A stretch of 64,000 nucleotides of DNA from Micrococcaceae bacterium Sec5.1 (lineage in GTDB: Bacteria > Actinomycetota > Actinomycetes > Actinomycetales > Micrococcaceae). The DNA lies in the NCBI GenBank assembly GCA_039636795.1, contig CP143430.1:3472001-3536000 (forward strand), read 5' to 3'. Numbering within the stretch: the first letter of the stretch is position 1; every line of letters starts with the position of its first letter. This document shows positions 33,534-42,916 of this stretch, in pieces. Both the position numbers and the translations under genes were made by a program. The notes beneath the pieces were generated by a model. It was given only the letters and a program-made list of their open reading frames with translations. It was not told the DNA's origin and searched no databases.

Positions 33534-34033
33534 CCCTGCTGCACTCTCAATTCAGAGAGCGCCTGACGGTAGCCTGCGAGGTCCCTCGCCTGTCCCCGCG
33601 GATTGACCACCACGTACCGGATCAATCCTTCGGCATCAATGATGAACGTTCCCCTAAGAGCCATCCCGCTCCGGGCATCAAAGACGCCGTAAGCCTGTGC
33701 CACAGCTCCATGTGGCCAGAAATCAGCCAAAAGATCGAACTCGTAGCGTTCCTGCTCCGCGTACGCGCGCAAGGCAAATTTGCTGTCTACGGAGATCGCA
33801 AGGACCGTGGCGTTCGAGTCTTCGAAGGCGCCGATATTGTCGCGAATCTCACACAGTTCTCCCGTGCAGATGCCGGAGAAAGCGAACGGATAGAACACCA
33901 CCACAACGTTGCGACCCCTGAAATCCGATAAACGGACCGGCTCGCCATATTGATTCAGCAGCTCAAAGTCAGGCGCTACCTCCCCGATCCCGGGAACGAG
34001 CACGGGGGCCGGGGCTTGCTGGACTTCCGTCAC
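33530..34033 (-). CDS. AhpE-like peroxiredoxin
   Basis: 167-residue thiol peroxidase of the AhpE group, reducing peroxides/peroxynitrite. The peroxidatic Cys56 is in YPFAFSGICTGELC; a second Cys61 five residues on gives a C-x4-C spacing as in BCP-type atypical 2-Cys enzymes, whereas mycobacterial AhpE has no Cys there. FWPHGAVAQAYGVFD and the C-terminal strand GTFIIDAEGLIRYVVV are typical. The GTG at 34033 overlaps the DUF3052 stop (GTGA), and its own stop overlaps the SIR2 start. Confidence 0.92.
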   Translation of the reverse strand: MTEVQQAPAPVLVPGIGEVAPDFELLNQYGEPVRLSDFRGRNVVVVFYPFAFSGICTGELCEIRDNIGAFEDSNATVLAISVDSKFALRAYAEQERYEFDLLADFWPHGAVAQAYGVFDARSGMALRGTFIIDAEGLIRYVVVNPRGQARDLAGYRQALSELRVQQG

Positions 34034-34449
34034 TTGTTCTTCTTCGGCACCAAGCGGGTGGCGCTCCAGTCCTTGGATACCCCGGCAGAAGTGGTCAGGT
34101 GCAGCCCGGACGTAGGCGCCGCGTCCTGGATGTCCGCCGGAGAGACGTAGTTGTCGCGGCCGGATTTGGGTGTCAGAACCCACACCACGCCGCCCTCTTT
34201 CAAGGTGGTGAGCGAATCCATCAGAGCATCGACCAGGTCACCATCGCCGTCCCGCCACCAGCAAATAACAGCGTCTACGACGTCATGATCATCTTCATCC
34301 AACAGCTCAGAGCCCGTGACATCTTCAATGTCGTCACGCAAGTCGAAATCGACGTCGTCGTCGTAGCCGCGTTCCTGAATCAGATCCCCGTCTTTGAAAC
34401 CCAATCTTTCCGCCACATTTACCGATGTGGCGGCGTCGGCCTCGCTCAC
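34030..34449 (-). CDS. DUF3052 family protein
   Basis: 139-residue actinobacterial protein of unknown function, usually beside aceE and ahpE. The sequence from GTG 34449 (MSEADAATSVNVAERLGFKDGDLIQERGYDDDVDFDLRDDIE in pieces) is typical, with a strongly acidic N-terminal third and VVWVLTPKSGRDNYVSPADIQDAAPTSGL toward the C-terminus. AAAGGAGG 4 nt upstream fixes the start and rejects the longer frame to 34545. First gene of the DUF3052-ahpE-SIR2 unit; the last two are coupled by 4-nt overlaps. Confidence 0.9.
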   Translation of the reverse strand: MSEADAATSVNVAERLGFKDGDLIQERGYDDDVDFDLRDDIEDVTGSELLDEDDHDVVDAVICWWRDGDGDLVDALMDSLTTLKEGGVVWVLTPKSGRDNYVSPADIQDAAPTSGLHLTTSAGVSKDWSATRLVPKKNK

Positions 34450-34857
34450 GTTTCCTCCTTTTGAAGTGACTTCCATTACTAACAGCCAACACCCTTTGGG
34501 CGTGTGCTTCAAGCCATTGTCCCTGCGATGACGCATATTCCGCACTACCTAGGGTGTTTCGAAGCTGTGACAATCACGTGGCATCCGTCACGGAGAGCAC
34601 CAAGATGTGACATACAACGCCCCTGAAGCCCCGCGGCTACGCATCCCAGCGCTGTCAAAGCTAGAGTGGCCATGAGCGCTTTGGCTGCAGGGCGATCGCC
34701 CCGAGGAATTCTACTGGGCAGCCATGCGCTCACAAGACCTGCCCGGCGCATCCGACCGGGCTGTTGAAACCGAGATGTCGCACACGACGCGTTCATGACG
34801 GGCAGTTACCCTGCCAGACCTGAGGCGCCGATGCATGCGCCTAAAGGAAGGTTGGAC
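34450..34857. other. 408-bp intergenic region between DUF3052 and aceE
   Basis: Divergent regulatory region; no convincing gene. It holds GTGA-CAA-TCAC (34567-34577), a GGCAG-TTACC-CTGCC inverted repeat (34801-34815) and an AGGCGC ... GCGCCT hairpin (34822-34841) directly before the aceE ribosome-binding site AAAGGAAGG. Short open frames on the minus strand here show no family character. Confidence 0.5.
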
Positions 34858-37632
34858 GTGGCTGCAGGAGAAGAGACCTCACACATCCTCAGCGGGTTGA
34901 CTGCCCAGCTGCCTGATCGTGATCCGGAAGAGACCGCGGAGTGGATTGAGTCCCTTGATGCGTTGATCGCGGAGCAGGGCACGGAGCGTGCCCAGTACAT
35001 TATGCGGTCGTTGTTGCAGCGTGCCGGTGCCCGGTCGGTGGGTGTGCCGATGGTGACGACCACTGATTATGTGAACACGATCCCGGTGGACCAGGAAGCA
35101 GAGTTTCCCGGGAACGAGGAGTTCGAGCGCCGGTACCGTGCGTACATGCGCTGGAACGCCGCGGTCATGGTCCACCGTGCGCAGCGGGCCGATATCGGGG
35201 TGGGCGGGCACATTTCCACCTATGCCGGCGCGGCGACCCTGTACGAGGTCGGGTTCAACCATTTCTTCCGCGGCAAGGACCACCCCTCGGGCGGGGACCA
35301 GGTGTTCTTCCAGGGCCACGCGTCCCCGGGCATGTACGCCCGCGCGTTCATGGAAGGACGCCTCTCGGAGGAGGACATGGACGGGTTCCGTCAGGAAAAG
35401 TCCAAACAAGGCCATGCCCTGTCCTCCTACCCGCACCCAAGGTTGATGCCGGACTTCTGGGAATTCCCGACCGTGTCGATGGGCATCGGGCCGATGAACG
35501 CGATCTACCAGGCCCAGTCCAACCGGTACCTGCACAACCGCGGCCTCAAGGACACCTCCGACCAGCAGGTCTGGGCGTTCCTCGGTGACGGGGAAATGGA
35601 CGAGCCCGAGTCCCGCGGGTTGCTGCAGCTGGCAGCGAACGAGAACCTGGACAACCTGAACTTCGTGATCAACTGCAACCTCCAGCGCCTGGACGGGCCC
35701 GTGCGGGGCAACGGCAAAATCATGCAGGAGCTCGAGGCGTTCTTCCGCGGCGCGGGCTGGAACGTGATCAAGGTCGTCTGGGGCCGGGAATGGGACACCC
35801 TGCTGGAAAACGACACCGACGGGGCGTTGGTGAAAATCATGAACGAAACCCCCGATGGTGACTACCAGACCTACAAGGCCGAATCCGGCGGGTTCGTCAG
35901 GGACCACTTCTTCGGCAAGTCCCCGCAGACCAAGGACATGGTCGCGGACCTGACCGATGAGCAGATCTGGGGCCTCAAACGCGGCGGGCACGATTACCGC
36001 AAGGTCTACGCCGCGTACAAGGCAGCGGTGGAGTTCAAGGGCAAACCCACCGTGATCCTGGCCAAAACCGTCAAGGGCTACGGACTGGGCCCGCACTTCG
36101 AGGGCCGCAACGCCACCCACCAGATGAAAAAGCTGACCATGGAAGACCTCAAGGCCTTCCGTGACCACCTGCGCATCCCCATCAGCGATGACCAGCTCGA
36201 CGCGGACCTCTACCGGCCCCCGTACTACCACCCCGGCATGGACGCCCCCGAAATCAAATACCTGATGGAACGCCGGGCCGAGCTCGGCGGGTTCGTGCCC
36301 GAACGCCGCCGCACCCACACCCCCGTGACCCTGCCCGAAGCCAAATCCTACGAGGTCGCCAAACGCGGCTCCGGCAAACAACAAGCCGCGACCACCATGG
36401 CCTTCGTCCGGTTGCTCAAAGACCTGATGCGGGATAAGAACTTCGGGGCCCGGTTCGTGCCCGTCGTCCCGGACGAATCCCGGACCTTCGGCATGGACGC
36501 GTTCTTCCCGACCGCGAAAATCTACAACCCCAAAGGCCAGAACTACCTCTCCGTGGACCGGGACCTCGTCCTGGCCTACAAGGAATCCCCCGCCGGGCAA
36601 CTGATCCACCCCGGCATCAACGAAGCCGGCGCCGTCGCAGCGTTCACCGCCGCCGGAACCGCGTACGCCACCCACGGCCAACCCCTGGTCCCGATCTACG
36701 TGTTCTACTCCATGTTCGGCTTCCAACGCACCGGAGATTCCTTCTGGGCCGCAGCGGACCAAATGACCCGCGGCTTCATCATCGGCGCCACCGCAGGACG
36801 AACCACCCTCACCGGCGAAGGACTCCAACACGCCGACGGGCACTCCCCCATCCTGGCCTCCACCAACCCCGCCGTGAAAACCTACGACCCCGCCTACGGC
36901 TACGAAATCGGCCACATCATCCGCCACGGCCTCGAAGAAATGTACGGACCCGACACCGAGGCCACCGGCACCGGCACCGGTGAAGACCGTAACGTGATGT
37001 ACTACCTCACCGTCTACAACGAACCCATCACCCAACCCGCCGAACCCGAGAACCTCGACGTCAACGGGCTCCTCAAAGGCATCTACCGCCTCGCGCCCGC
37101 CCCCGAAGGAGACGGGAACAGGCCCACCGCGAACATCCTCGCCTCCGGCGTGTCCGTGCCCTGGGCCCTGGACGCCGCCCGGATCCTCGCCGAGGACTGG
37201 GGAGTCGCCGCCGAAGTCTGGTCCGTGACGTCCTGGAACGAACTGCGACGCGACGGCCTCGCCGCCGAAGAACACGCCTTCCTCAACCCCGGCCAACCCG
37301 CCCGCACCCCGTTCATCACCGAACAACTCGCCGGCACCACCGGACCCGTCATCGCCGTGTCCGACTACATGAAAGCCGTCCCCGACCAAATCCGCCAATT
37401 CATCCCCAACGACTTCGCCTCCCTCGGAGCAGACGGCTTCGGCTTCTCCGACACCCGCCAAGCCGCCCGCCGCTACTTCAAAAACGACACCCACTCCATC
37501 GTCGCCAAAACCCTCCAACTCCTCGCCGCCAAGGGAGAAGTCGAAGAAGGTGCGCTGGAAAAGGCCATCGATAAGTACCGGCTACTGGATGTGAACGCGG
37601 GCACCACCGGCGGAGCAGGCGGCGACGCTTAG
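34858..37632 (+). CDS. aceE: pyruvate dehydrogenase E1, homodimeric type
   Basis: 924-residue ThDP enzyme that decarboxylates pyruvate and acetylates lipoyl-E2, supplying acetyl-CoA. The GTG at 34858 ([14 protein letters not shown]) follows AAAGGAAGG. The ThDP motif is present around [17 protein letters not shown] ... [26 protein letters not shown]-type loop [13 protein letters not shown]; the pyrimidine domain has [16 protein letters not shown] and [21 protein letters not shown]. Length is normal (about 890-925). Codon choice is extremely C/G-ending, leaving an antisense frame open for 879 codons, which is an artefact. Its product feeds the adjacent FAS II genes. Confidence 0.97.
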   Translation: MAAGEETSHILSGLTAQLPDRDPEETAEWIESLDALIAEQGTERAQYIMRSLLQRAGARSVGVPMVTTTDYVNTIPVDQEAEFPGNEEFERRYRAYMRWNAAVMVHRAQRADIGVGGHISTYAGAATLYEVGFNHFFRGKDHPSGGDQVFFQGHASPGMYARAFMEGRLSEEDMDGFRQEKSKQGHALSSYPHPRLMPDFWEFPTVSMGIGPMNAIYQAQSNRYLHNRGLKDTSDQQVWAFLGDGEMDEPESRGLLQLAANENLDNLNFVINCNLQRLDGPVRGNGKIMQELEAFFRGAGWNVIKVVWGREWDTLLENDTDGALVKIMNETPDGDYQTYKAESGGFVRDHFFGKSPQTKDMVADLTDEQIWGLKRGGHDYRKVYAAYKAAVEFKGKPTVILAKTVKGYGLGPHFEGRNATHQMKKLTMEDLKAFRDHLRIPISDDQLDADLYRPPYYHPGMDAPEIKYLMERRAELGGFVPERRRTHTPVTLPEAKSYEVAKRGSGKQQAATTMAFVRLLKDLMRDKNFGARFVPVVPDESRTFGMDAFFPTAKIYNPKGQNYLSVDRDLVLAYKESPAGQLIHPGINEAGAVAAFTAAGTAYATHGQPLVPIYVFYSMFGFQRTGDSFWAAADQMTRGFIIGATAGRTTLTGEGLQHADGHSPILASTNPAVKTYDPAYGYEIGHIIRHGLEEMYGPDTEATGTGTGEDRNVMYYLTVYNEPITQPAEPENLDVNGLLKGIYRLAPAPEGDGNRPTANILASGVSVPWALDAARILAEDWGVAAEVWSVTSWNELRRDGLAAEEHAFLNPGQPARTPFITEQLAGTTGPVIAVSDYMKAVPDQIRQFIPNDFASLGADGFGFSDTRQAARRYFKNDTHSIVAKTLQLLAAKGEVEEGALEKAIDKYRLLDVNAGTTGGAGGDA

Positions 37633-37686
37633 TAAACGAGCAGTTGGGCTGTAGCCCGGGACTGCACAAACTCAAGCAGTAACCGC

Positions 37687-37724
37687 GACGGCGGCTTCCA
37701 TCGGAAGGTGGGGGCCGCCGTCGG
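37687..37724 (+). terminator. terminator after aceE
   Basis: CGACGGCGGC (37687-37696) pairs perfectly with GCCGCCGTCG (37715-37724), followed by GGCGTTTAAT. It separates aceE from fasR. Confidence 0.7.
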
Positions 37725-37832
37725 GCGTTTAATCAAGCCTTTTCACCGCGCAACATGACGTGACCAGCGACAACATAAGTTGTAGCCTTCGCACAAATGG
37801 AGCTTGCCTGAGATGCACCGTATGCTCGTTCC

Positions 37833-39077
37833 ATGGCAGAGCCCAGCAAAATCACTACAAAGCGCAAAGCAGCAACCCAGGCATTGTCGCCGGAAAAGGC
37901 GGAGACCCTGCGGCAGCTCCGTGCCAATGTGGGGCAATTGTCCACCAGCACCATGCGGCAGCTTGAGAAATCGCTGCCTTGGTACAGCCGGCTGAGCTCT
38001 GATGAACGCTCCGCTTTGGGGCTCGTGGCGCAAAATGGCATTGCCGCTTTTGTGACCTGGTATGAACGTCCCAGTTCGCCGTCGTGGATCCTGACCGACG
38101 TCTTTGGCAATGCACCCACTGAATTGACGCGCTCCATCAGCCTGCAGAAGGCCTTGCAGTTGATCAGGATTGTGGTGGAGGTCGTCGAAGACCAGGTTCC
38201 TGTGATCGCCCCTGAATCGGACCAGCCTTCGCTGCGCGAGGCGGTGCTTCGTTACTCCCGGGAAGTGGCTTTCGCGGCCGCGGATGTCTACGCACGCGCT
38301 GCGGAATCACGGGGATCTTGGGACACGCGGCTTGAGGCGTTGATCGTGGATGCAATCCTGCGGGGCGAAAACACGGACGCCCTTCGATCAAGAATCGCGG
38401 CCCTGGGTTGGAAAGCGCAGGAACGTTTCACCGTCATGGTGGGCAACTCGCCATCGGAGCCCAGCGCCAGTTACGTTAGCGATTTACGGCGGACTGCCGG
38501 CCGTTTCGCGGAAGACGCGCTTGTGGGAATCCAAGGTGACCGCCTCATTCTTATCCTCGGCGGCGTCCAGGACCGGGATACGGCGTACCTCAAGCTCAGT
38601 GAACTTTTCGCGCCGGGTGCCGTCGTCTATGGCCCGGAGGCCGGCTCGTTGCTGGAGGCCAGCACTTCGGCCCAGGCCGCCTTCGCTGGCCTTACCGCCG
38701 CCCGCGCCTGGCCCTCGGCGCCGCGGCCTGTTGCAGCGGACGATTTGCTCCCGGAACGCGTTGTTTCCGGGGATGATGCGGCCCGGCGGTCACTCATCAA
38801 GAATATTTACCGTCCGTTGCTGGCGGCCTCAAACGGCTTGGTGGAAACTTTGGGAACCTACCTTGAGTTGGGACATTCATTGGAGGCAACAGCGCGTGAA
38901 TTGTTCGTCCATGCCAACACTGTGCGCTACCGTTTGAAGCGTGTCTGCGATGTGACAGGCTGGGATCCGCTCCTCCCAAGGGAAGCTTTCGTACTTCAAA
39001 CTGCCCTGGTGGTGGGCCGGCTTTCGGCCCAGCCCAAAGCCGCCCCCGAGCGTCACGCATCGCGTTCACAGAACTGA
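37833..39077 (+). CDS. fasR: PucR-type regulator FasR of fatty-acid synthesis
   Basis: 414-residue regulator with a C-terminal PucR-type HTH (LGHSLEATARELFVHANTVRYRLKRVCDVTGWDPL, about 350-386) and a GGDEF-like central region. The N-terminus has VGQLSTSTMRQLEKSLPWYSRLSSDERSALGLVAQNGIAAFVTWY, the pattern of Streptomyces FasR, the activator of fabDHPF. Its position directly before fabD is the same as there. It likely binds the inverted repeats in the 90 bp before fabD. The ATG at 37833 is used. Confidence 0.9.
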   Translation: MAEPSKITTKRKAATQALSPEKAETLRQLRANVGQLSTSTMRQLEKSLPWYSRLSSDERSALGLVAQNGIAAFVTWYERPSSPSWILTDVFGNAPTELTRSISLQKALQLIRIVVEVVEDQVPVIAPESDQPSLREAVLRYSREVAFAAADVYARAAESRGSWDTRLEALIVDAILRGENTDALRSRIAALGWKAQERFTVMVGNSPSEPSASYVSDLRRTAGRFAEDALVGIQGDRLILILGGVQDRDTAYLKLSELFAPGAVVYGPEAGSLLEASTSAQAAFAGLTAARAWPSAPRPVAADDLLPERVVSGDDAARRSLIKNIYRPLLAASNGLVETLGTYLELGHSLEATARELFVHANTVRYRLKRVCDVTGWDPLLPREAFVLQTALVVGRLSAQPKAAPERHASRSQN

Positions 39078-39081
39078 ACCG

Positions 39082-39132
39082 TTGTAGACTTCCTACAAAC
39101 TGACCCAGTGAGCTTGGTGTACGAAAACACCA
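39082..39132. promoter_or_regulatory. two inverted repeats upstream of fabD (FasR-site candidates)
   Basis: TTGTAG-ACTTC-CTACAA (39082-39098) and TGGTGT-ACGAAA-ACACCA (39115-39132) are both perfect 6-bp-arm palindromes, packed between the fasR stop and the fabD start. The first could be a dimer operator overlapping a -35 box; the second could also act as an mRNA hairpin. Confidence 0.55.
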
Positions 39133-39165
39133 GTGGATCACGTGGCAATTTGGAAAGCTGGATAC

Positions 39166-40095
39166 GTGCTTGCAATCGTCTGCCCTGGACAGGGCTCCCA
39201 GACCCCTGGATTTTTGGCCCCTTGGCTGGAACTCCCCTCCGTCGAAGGCCAATTGGCCACCCTGAGCGAGATCGCAGGCATCGACCTCAAGGCCCACGGA
39301 ACCACCTCTGATGAAGAAACCATCAAAGACACCGCAGTGGCCCAACCGCTGATCGTGGCCGCGGGCCTGGTGGCAGCCAAGTCTCTGTTCGACGTCGAAC
39401 TCAACACACTTCCGGTTGTCCTTGCAGGGCACTCCGTCGGTGAAATCACGGCTTCTGCCCTTGCCGGCGTCCTCACTGAGCAGGAAGCCATGACTTTCGT
39501 CCGCGAGCGGGCCAACAGTATGGCGGCCGCAGCGGCGGTAACCCCGACAGGCATGAGTGCAGTGGTCGGTGGGGACCCCGCTGAGGTCCTTGCCGCCATC
39601 GAGGCATCGGGCGCCACTCCCGCCAACGTGAACGGAGCCGGCCAGACTGTCGCCGCAGGAACGTTCGAGCAGCTCAAGGCCTTGGCGGACAACCCGCCGG
39701 CCAAGGCACGCGTCATCCCCCTGAAGGTTGCCGGCGCCTTCCACACCTCGCACATGGCTCCCGCCGTCAGCGCACTGGAAGCCCTGAAGCCCTCCTTGTC
39801 CCCGCAGGACCCGACTGTCCCCCTGCTGTCCAACTACGACGGCAAGGAAGTTACGGCAGGTTCTGCCGCCGTCGACAGCATGATTGCGCAGGTCTCCAGG
39901 CCCGTCCGGTGGGACCAGTGCATGGAGAATCTCTCGGCCCGCGGAGTAACCGGTGTGATCGAACTGGCTCCGGCCGGCACGCTTGCTGGTTTGGCAAAGC
40001 GTGGAATGCCAGGGGTCAAGACAGTTGCCGTCAAAACCCCGGATGATTTGTCCGCGGCCCTGGCACTTTTCGCTGAATTGGAGGGACAAGCGTGA
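39166..40095 (+). CDS. fabD: malonyl-CoA:ACP transacylase
   Basis: 309-residue FAS II enzyme that loads malonyl onto ACP. N-terminal VCPGQGSQTPGF (5-16), nucleophile Ser90 in AGHSVGE, catalytic His in VAGAFHTSHMAPA and NVNGAGQTVAAG. The GTG at 39166 gives the family start; the frame is open to 39133 but those codons lie in the inverted-repeat region. Its stop overlaps the fabH start by 4 nt (GTGA), so the two are coupled. Produces the extender for fabH and fabF next to it. Confidence 0.96.
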   Translation: MLAIVCPGQGSQTPGFLAPWLELPSVEGQLATLSEIAGIDLKAHGTTSDEETIKDTAVAQPLIVAAGLVAAKSLFDVELNTLPVVLAGHSVGEITASALAGVLTEQEAMTFVRERANSMAAAAAVTPTGMSAVVGGDPAEVLAAIEASGATPANVNGAGQTVAAGTFEQLKALADNPPAKARVIPLKVAGAFHTSHMAPAVSALEALKPSLSPQDPTVPLLSNYDGKEVTAGSAAVDSMIAQVSRPVRWDQCMENLSARGVTGVIELAPAGTLAGLAKRGMPGVKTVAVKTPDDLSAALALFAELEGQA

Positions 40096-41153
40096 GCACC
40101 CCCGTACTGAACAAAGCGACGGTGAACGAGAACGCCCGCATCCTGGGCATCGGCGCCTACCGTCCGGATGTCATCGTCACCAACGACGACGTCTGCCAGT
40201 GGATCGATTCCTCGGATGAATGGATCCGGCAGCGCACCGGCATCATCACCCGCCACCGGGCAGCCGCTGACGTCAGTGTCATCGACATGGCCGAAGGCGC
40301 CGCCCGCGAAGCCATCCAGCAGGCCGGGATCGAACCGTCCCAGCTGGGTGCAATCATCGTGTCCACCGTGACCCACCCCTACGCAACGCCCTCGGCAGCC
40401 GCTGCCCTTACGGAGCGATTGGGCGCGACGCCGGCACCCGCCTACGACATTTCCGCCGCCTGTGCGGGTTACTGCTACGGCGTGGCCCAGGCAGACGCGC
40501 TGGTGCGCTCCGGTTCTGCCGAATATGTCCTGGTGGTCGGCGCCGAGAAACTCTCTGACGTCATCGACAACCACGAACGCACCATCTCGTTCCTGCTCGG
40601 CGACGGCGCCGGCGCAGTAGTGGTTGGACCTTCCGACACCCCCGGCATCGGACCTTCAGTGTGGGGCTCGGACGGTAGCAAGTGGGATGCAATTGGAATG
40701 ACCCACTCTTTGGAAGACGTCAAGAAGCTGGGCGAATCGGCTCGTCACTCCGACGAAACAGATGACCTCGCAATCATCTCTGCAACACAGGATGTCTGGC
40801 CTACGCTGCGCCAGGACGGCCAGACTGTTTTCCGTTGGGCCGTCTGGGAAATGGCAAAGGTAGCGCAGCAAGCTCTCGACGCCGCCGGCATAGAAGCCAG
40901 CGACCTCGCCGCTTTTGTTCCCCACCAGGCGAACATGCGCATCATCGATGAGATGGTTAAGAAGCTGAAGCTTCCCGAGACCGTCCTCATTGGCCGCGAC
41001 ATCGCCCAAGCCGGCAATACATCAGCTGCTTCCATCCCCCTGGCCACGCACCGCCTTCTTCAGGAGAACCCTGAACTGAGCGGTGGGCTGGCATTGCAGA
41101 TCGGTTTCGGCGCCGGATTGGTCTTTGGCGCCCAGGTTGTCGTTCTGCCATAG
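40092..41153 (+). CDS. fabH: beta-ketoacyl-ACP synthase III
   Basis: 353-residue condensing enzyme that starts fatty-acid synthesis by joining acyl-CoA with malonyl-ACP; actinobacterial FabH uses branched starters. The Cys-His-Asn triad is Cys124 (DISAACAGYCYG), His278 (VPHQANMRII) and Asn309 (QAGNTSAASIP). Second gene of fabD-fabH-acpP-fabF; 115 bp separate it from acpP and contain a small hairpin. Confidence 0.97.
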   Translation: MSTPVLNKATVNENARILGIGAYRPDVIVTNDDVCQWIDSSDEWIRQRTGIITRHRAAADVSVIDMAEGAAREAIQQAGIEPSQLGAIIVSTVTHPYATPSAAAALTERLGATPAPAYDISAACAGYCYGVAQADALVRSGSAEYVLVVGAEKLSDVIDNHERTISFLLGDGAGAVVVGPSDTPGIGPSVWGSDGSKWDAIGMTHSLEDVKKLGESARHSDETDDLAIISATQDVWPTLRQDGQTVFRWAVWEMAKVAQQALDAAGIEASDLAAFVPHQANMRIIDEMVKKLKLPETVLIGRDIAQAGNTSAASIPLATHRLLQENPELSGGLALQIGFGAGLVFGAQVVVLP

Positions 41154-41231
41154 ACCTGGACTGGCCCTGTGGCCTCCAGCCAACTGAATATGACTTACAA
41201 ACCCAAACCGTAACCGCGGTTTGCCCCCTTT

Positions 41232-41244
41232 CCGGCATAGCCGG
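41232..41244 (+). repeat. small hairpin before acpP
   Basis: CCGGC-ATA-GCCGG, just upstream of the AAAAGGAG ribosome-binding site of acpP. It could protect the processed acpP mRNA 5' end. Confidence 0.4.
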
Positions 41245-41267
41245 CACAACAAGAAAAGGAGCCAACA

Positions 41268-41513
41268 ATGGCTAGCAACGAAGAAATCCTGGCCGGCCTG
41301 GCTGAAATCGTCAACGAAGAAACGGGCCTGGCTACCGAAGCCGTCGAGCTGGACAAGTCCTTCACCGAGGACCTGGACATCGACTCCATCTCCATGATGA
41401 CCATCGTCGTGAACGCCGAAGAGAAGTTCGGCGTACGTATCCCGGACGAAGAGGTCAAGAACCTTAAGACCGTCGGCGACGCCGTCAGCTTCATCGCAAA
41501 CGCCCAGGCCTAA
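41268..41513 (+). CDS. acpP: acyl carrier protein
   Basis: 81-residue acidic four-helix carrier. Ser40 in the DLDIDS motif receives the 4'-phosphopantetheine arm. AAAAGGAG and 7-nt spacing precede the ATG. It carries intermediates between fabD, fabH and fabF encoded around it. It is flanked by hairpins on both sides (41232-41244 and 41528-41563), which may raise its mRNA level relative to its neighbours, since ACP is needed in excess. Confidence 0.97.
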   Translation: MASNEEILAGLAEIVNEETGLATEAVELDKSFTEDLDIDSISMMTIVVNAEEKFGVRIPDEEVKNLKTVGDAVSFIANAQA

Positions 41514-41527
41514 GCCTGGTACCAGCC

Positions 41528-41563
41528 GTGCCGGGCCAGGGTCTTTGATCCTGTGCCCGGCAC
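41528..41563 (+). terminator. hairpin between acpP and fabF (attenuator or mRNA stabiliser)
   Basis: GTGCCGGGC (41528-41536) and GCCCGGCAC (41555-41563) form a perfect 9-bp stem, extended inward by CAGG/CCTG with one bulged base. No U-tract follows, so a partial terminator or processing/stability element is more likely than full termination. Confidence 0.55.
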
Positions 41564-41645
41564 AGCCGCAGTAACGCCCAAAGTTTTTCCTGCCGCCCCT
41601 GCAAAAACTGCAGATGGGACGGCTGATCCGACAGAGAGTGATCGC

Positions 41646-42881
41646 ATGGCACGCAAAGTAGTCATAACCGGTCTGGGGGCCACCACTCCCATCGGCGGCG
41701 ACGTCCCCACAATGTGGCAGAACGCGCTGAAAGGGGTCTCAGGTGCACGCACACTCGAAGACGAGTGGGTGGCCAAGTACGACCTCCCCGTCCACTTTGC
41801 TGCCCGGTGCTCGACGCCGGCCCTGGAAGTCCTGAGCCGGGTGGAAGCCAAGCGTATGGACCCGTCCACGCAGTTTGGTGTCATCGCTGCCCGTGAAGCA
41901 TGGGCTGATTCAGGTATCCAGGACATCGACCACGACCGCCTGGCGGTGGCATTTGCCACGGGCATCGGCGGCGTATGGACGCTCCTTGATGCCTGGGACA
42001 CGCTCAGGGACAAGGGTCCGCGCCGGGTCCTGCCCATGACCGTTCCCATGCTCATGCCCAACGGCGTAGCCGCTGCTGTCAGCCTTGACCTGGGCGCCCG
42101 AGCCGGAGCCCATACTCCAGTCTCCGCCTGCGCATCCGGTACTGAGGCCCTGCACCTTGGCTTGGACCTGATCCGTTCCGGCAAGGCCGACGTCGTCATG
42201 TGCGGTGGCGCCGAAGCCGCCATTCACCCGATGCCCTTGGCCGCCTTCTCGTCCATGCAGGCGCTCTCCCGCCGCAATGACGATCCTGAGCGCGCTTCCC
42301 GCCCGTATGACATCGATCGCGACGGCTTTGTCATGGGTGAGGGTGCCGGTGCGCTGGTACTCGAAGCAGAAGAGCACGCAATCGCCCGCGGTGCCCGCAT
42401 CTACGCTGAGCTTGCCGGTACATCGGTAACGGCCGACGCCTACCACATCACAGCCCCCGATCCCGAAGGTCTCGGCGCCACCCGCGCGCTGAAGGCCGCG
42501 ATGTTTGACGGCAGGATCCAAGCGGAGGACGTAGTCCACGTCAACGCCCACGCCACCTCCACTCCAGTAGGTGACAGGCCGGAGTACACGGCCCTCCGCG
42601 CCGCACTGGGGGCTCACGTCGACAACGTGGCGGTATCTGCCACCAAGTCCCAGATGGGCCATCTTCTGGGCGCCTCCGGGGCTGTAGAGGCGGTCCTCAC
42701 TGTCCTGGCTGTCTATGAGCGCAAGGCACCTGTCACCATCAACCTCGAGAACCAGGATCCTGAGATCCCCCTCGACGTCGTGACGTCCGCGCGTGACCTG
42801 CCTGCGGGCGACATCGTGGCGCTGAGCAACTCTTTCGGCTTTGGCGGACACAATGCTGTCATCGCGGTCCGCAACGTCTAA
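41646..42881 (+). CDS. fabF: beta-ketoacyl-ACP synthase II
   Basis: 411-residue elongating condensing enzyme. Cys162 in PVSACASGTEALH is the nucleophile; the two His are in HVNAHATSTPVGD and KSQMGHLLGASGAVEA. The C-terminus NSFGFGGHNAVIAV is typical. The ATG at 41646 (MARKVVITGLGATTPIGG) is used, not the longer frame from 41553. Last gene of the FAS II operon, followed by a strong terminator. Confidence 0.96.
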   Translation: MARKVVITGLGATTPIGGDVPTMWQNALKGVSGARTLEDEWVAKYDLPVHFAARCSTPALEVLSRVEAKRMDPSTQFGVIAAREAWADSGIQDIDHDRLAVAFATGIGGVWTLLDAWDTLRDKGPRRVLPMTVPMLMPNGVAAAVSLDLGARAGAHTPVSACASGTEALHLGLDLIRSGKADVVMCGGAEAAIHPMPLAAFSSMQALSRRNDDPERASRPYDIDRDGFVMGEGAGALVLEAEEHAIARGARIYAELAGTSVTADAYHITAPDPEGLGATRALKAAMFDGRIQAEDVVHVNAHATSTPVGDRPEYTALRAALGAHVDNVAVSATKSQMGHLLGASGAVEAVLTVLAVYERKAPVTINLENQDPEIPLDVVTSARDLPAGDIVALSNSFGFGGHNAVIAVRNV

Positions 42882-42916
42882 GACCTGCGTTCGCCGAATG
42901 CGGTGAGGTGAACAGA

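Noticed and set aside
34545..34796. 83-aa minus-strand open frame in the aceE upstream region
   Set aside because: No homology features, no ribosome-binding site and a composition like non-coding DNA of this genome.
34879..37518. An 879-residue minus-strand open frame inside aceE
   Set aside because: Gly/Val/His/Asp-rich low-complexity translation, no family motif, and entirely explained by the strong codon bias of aceE on the other strand.
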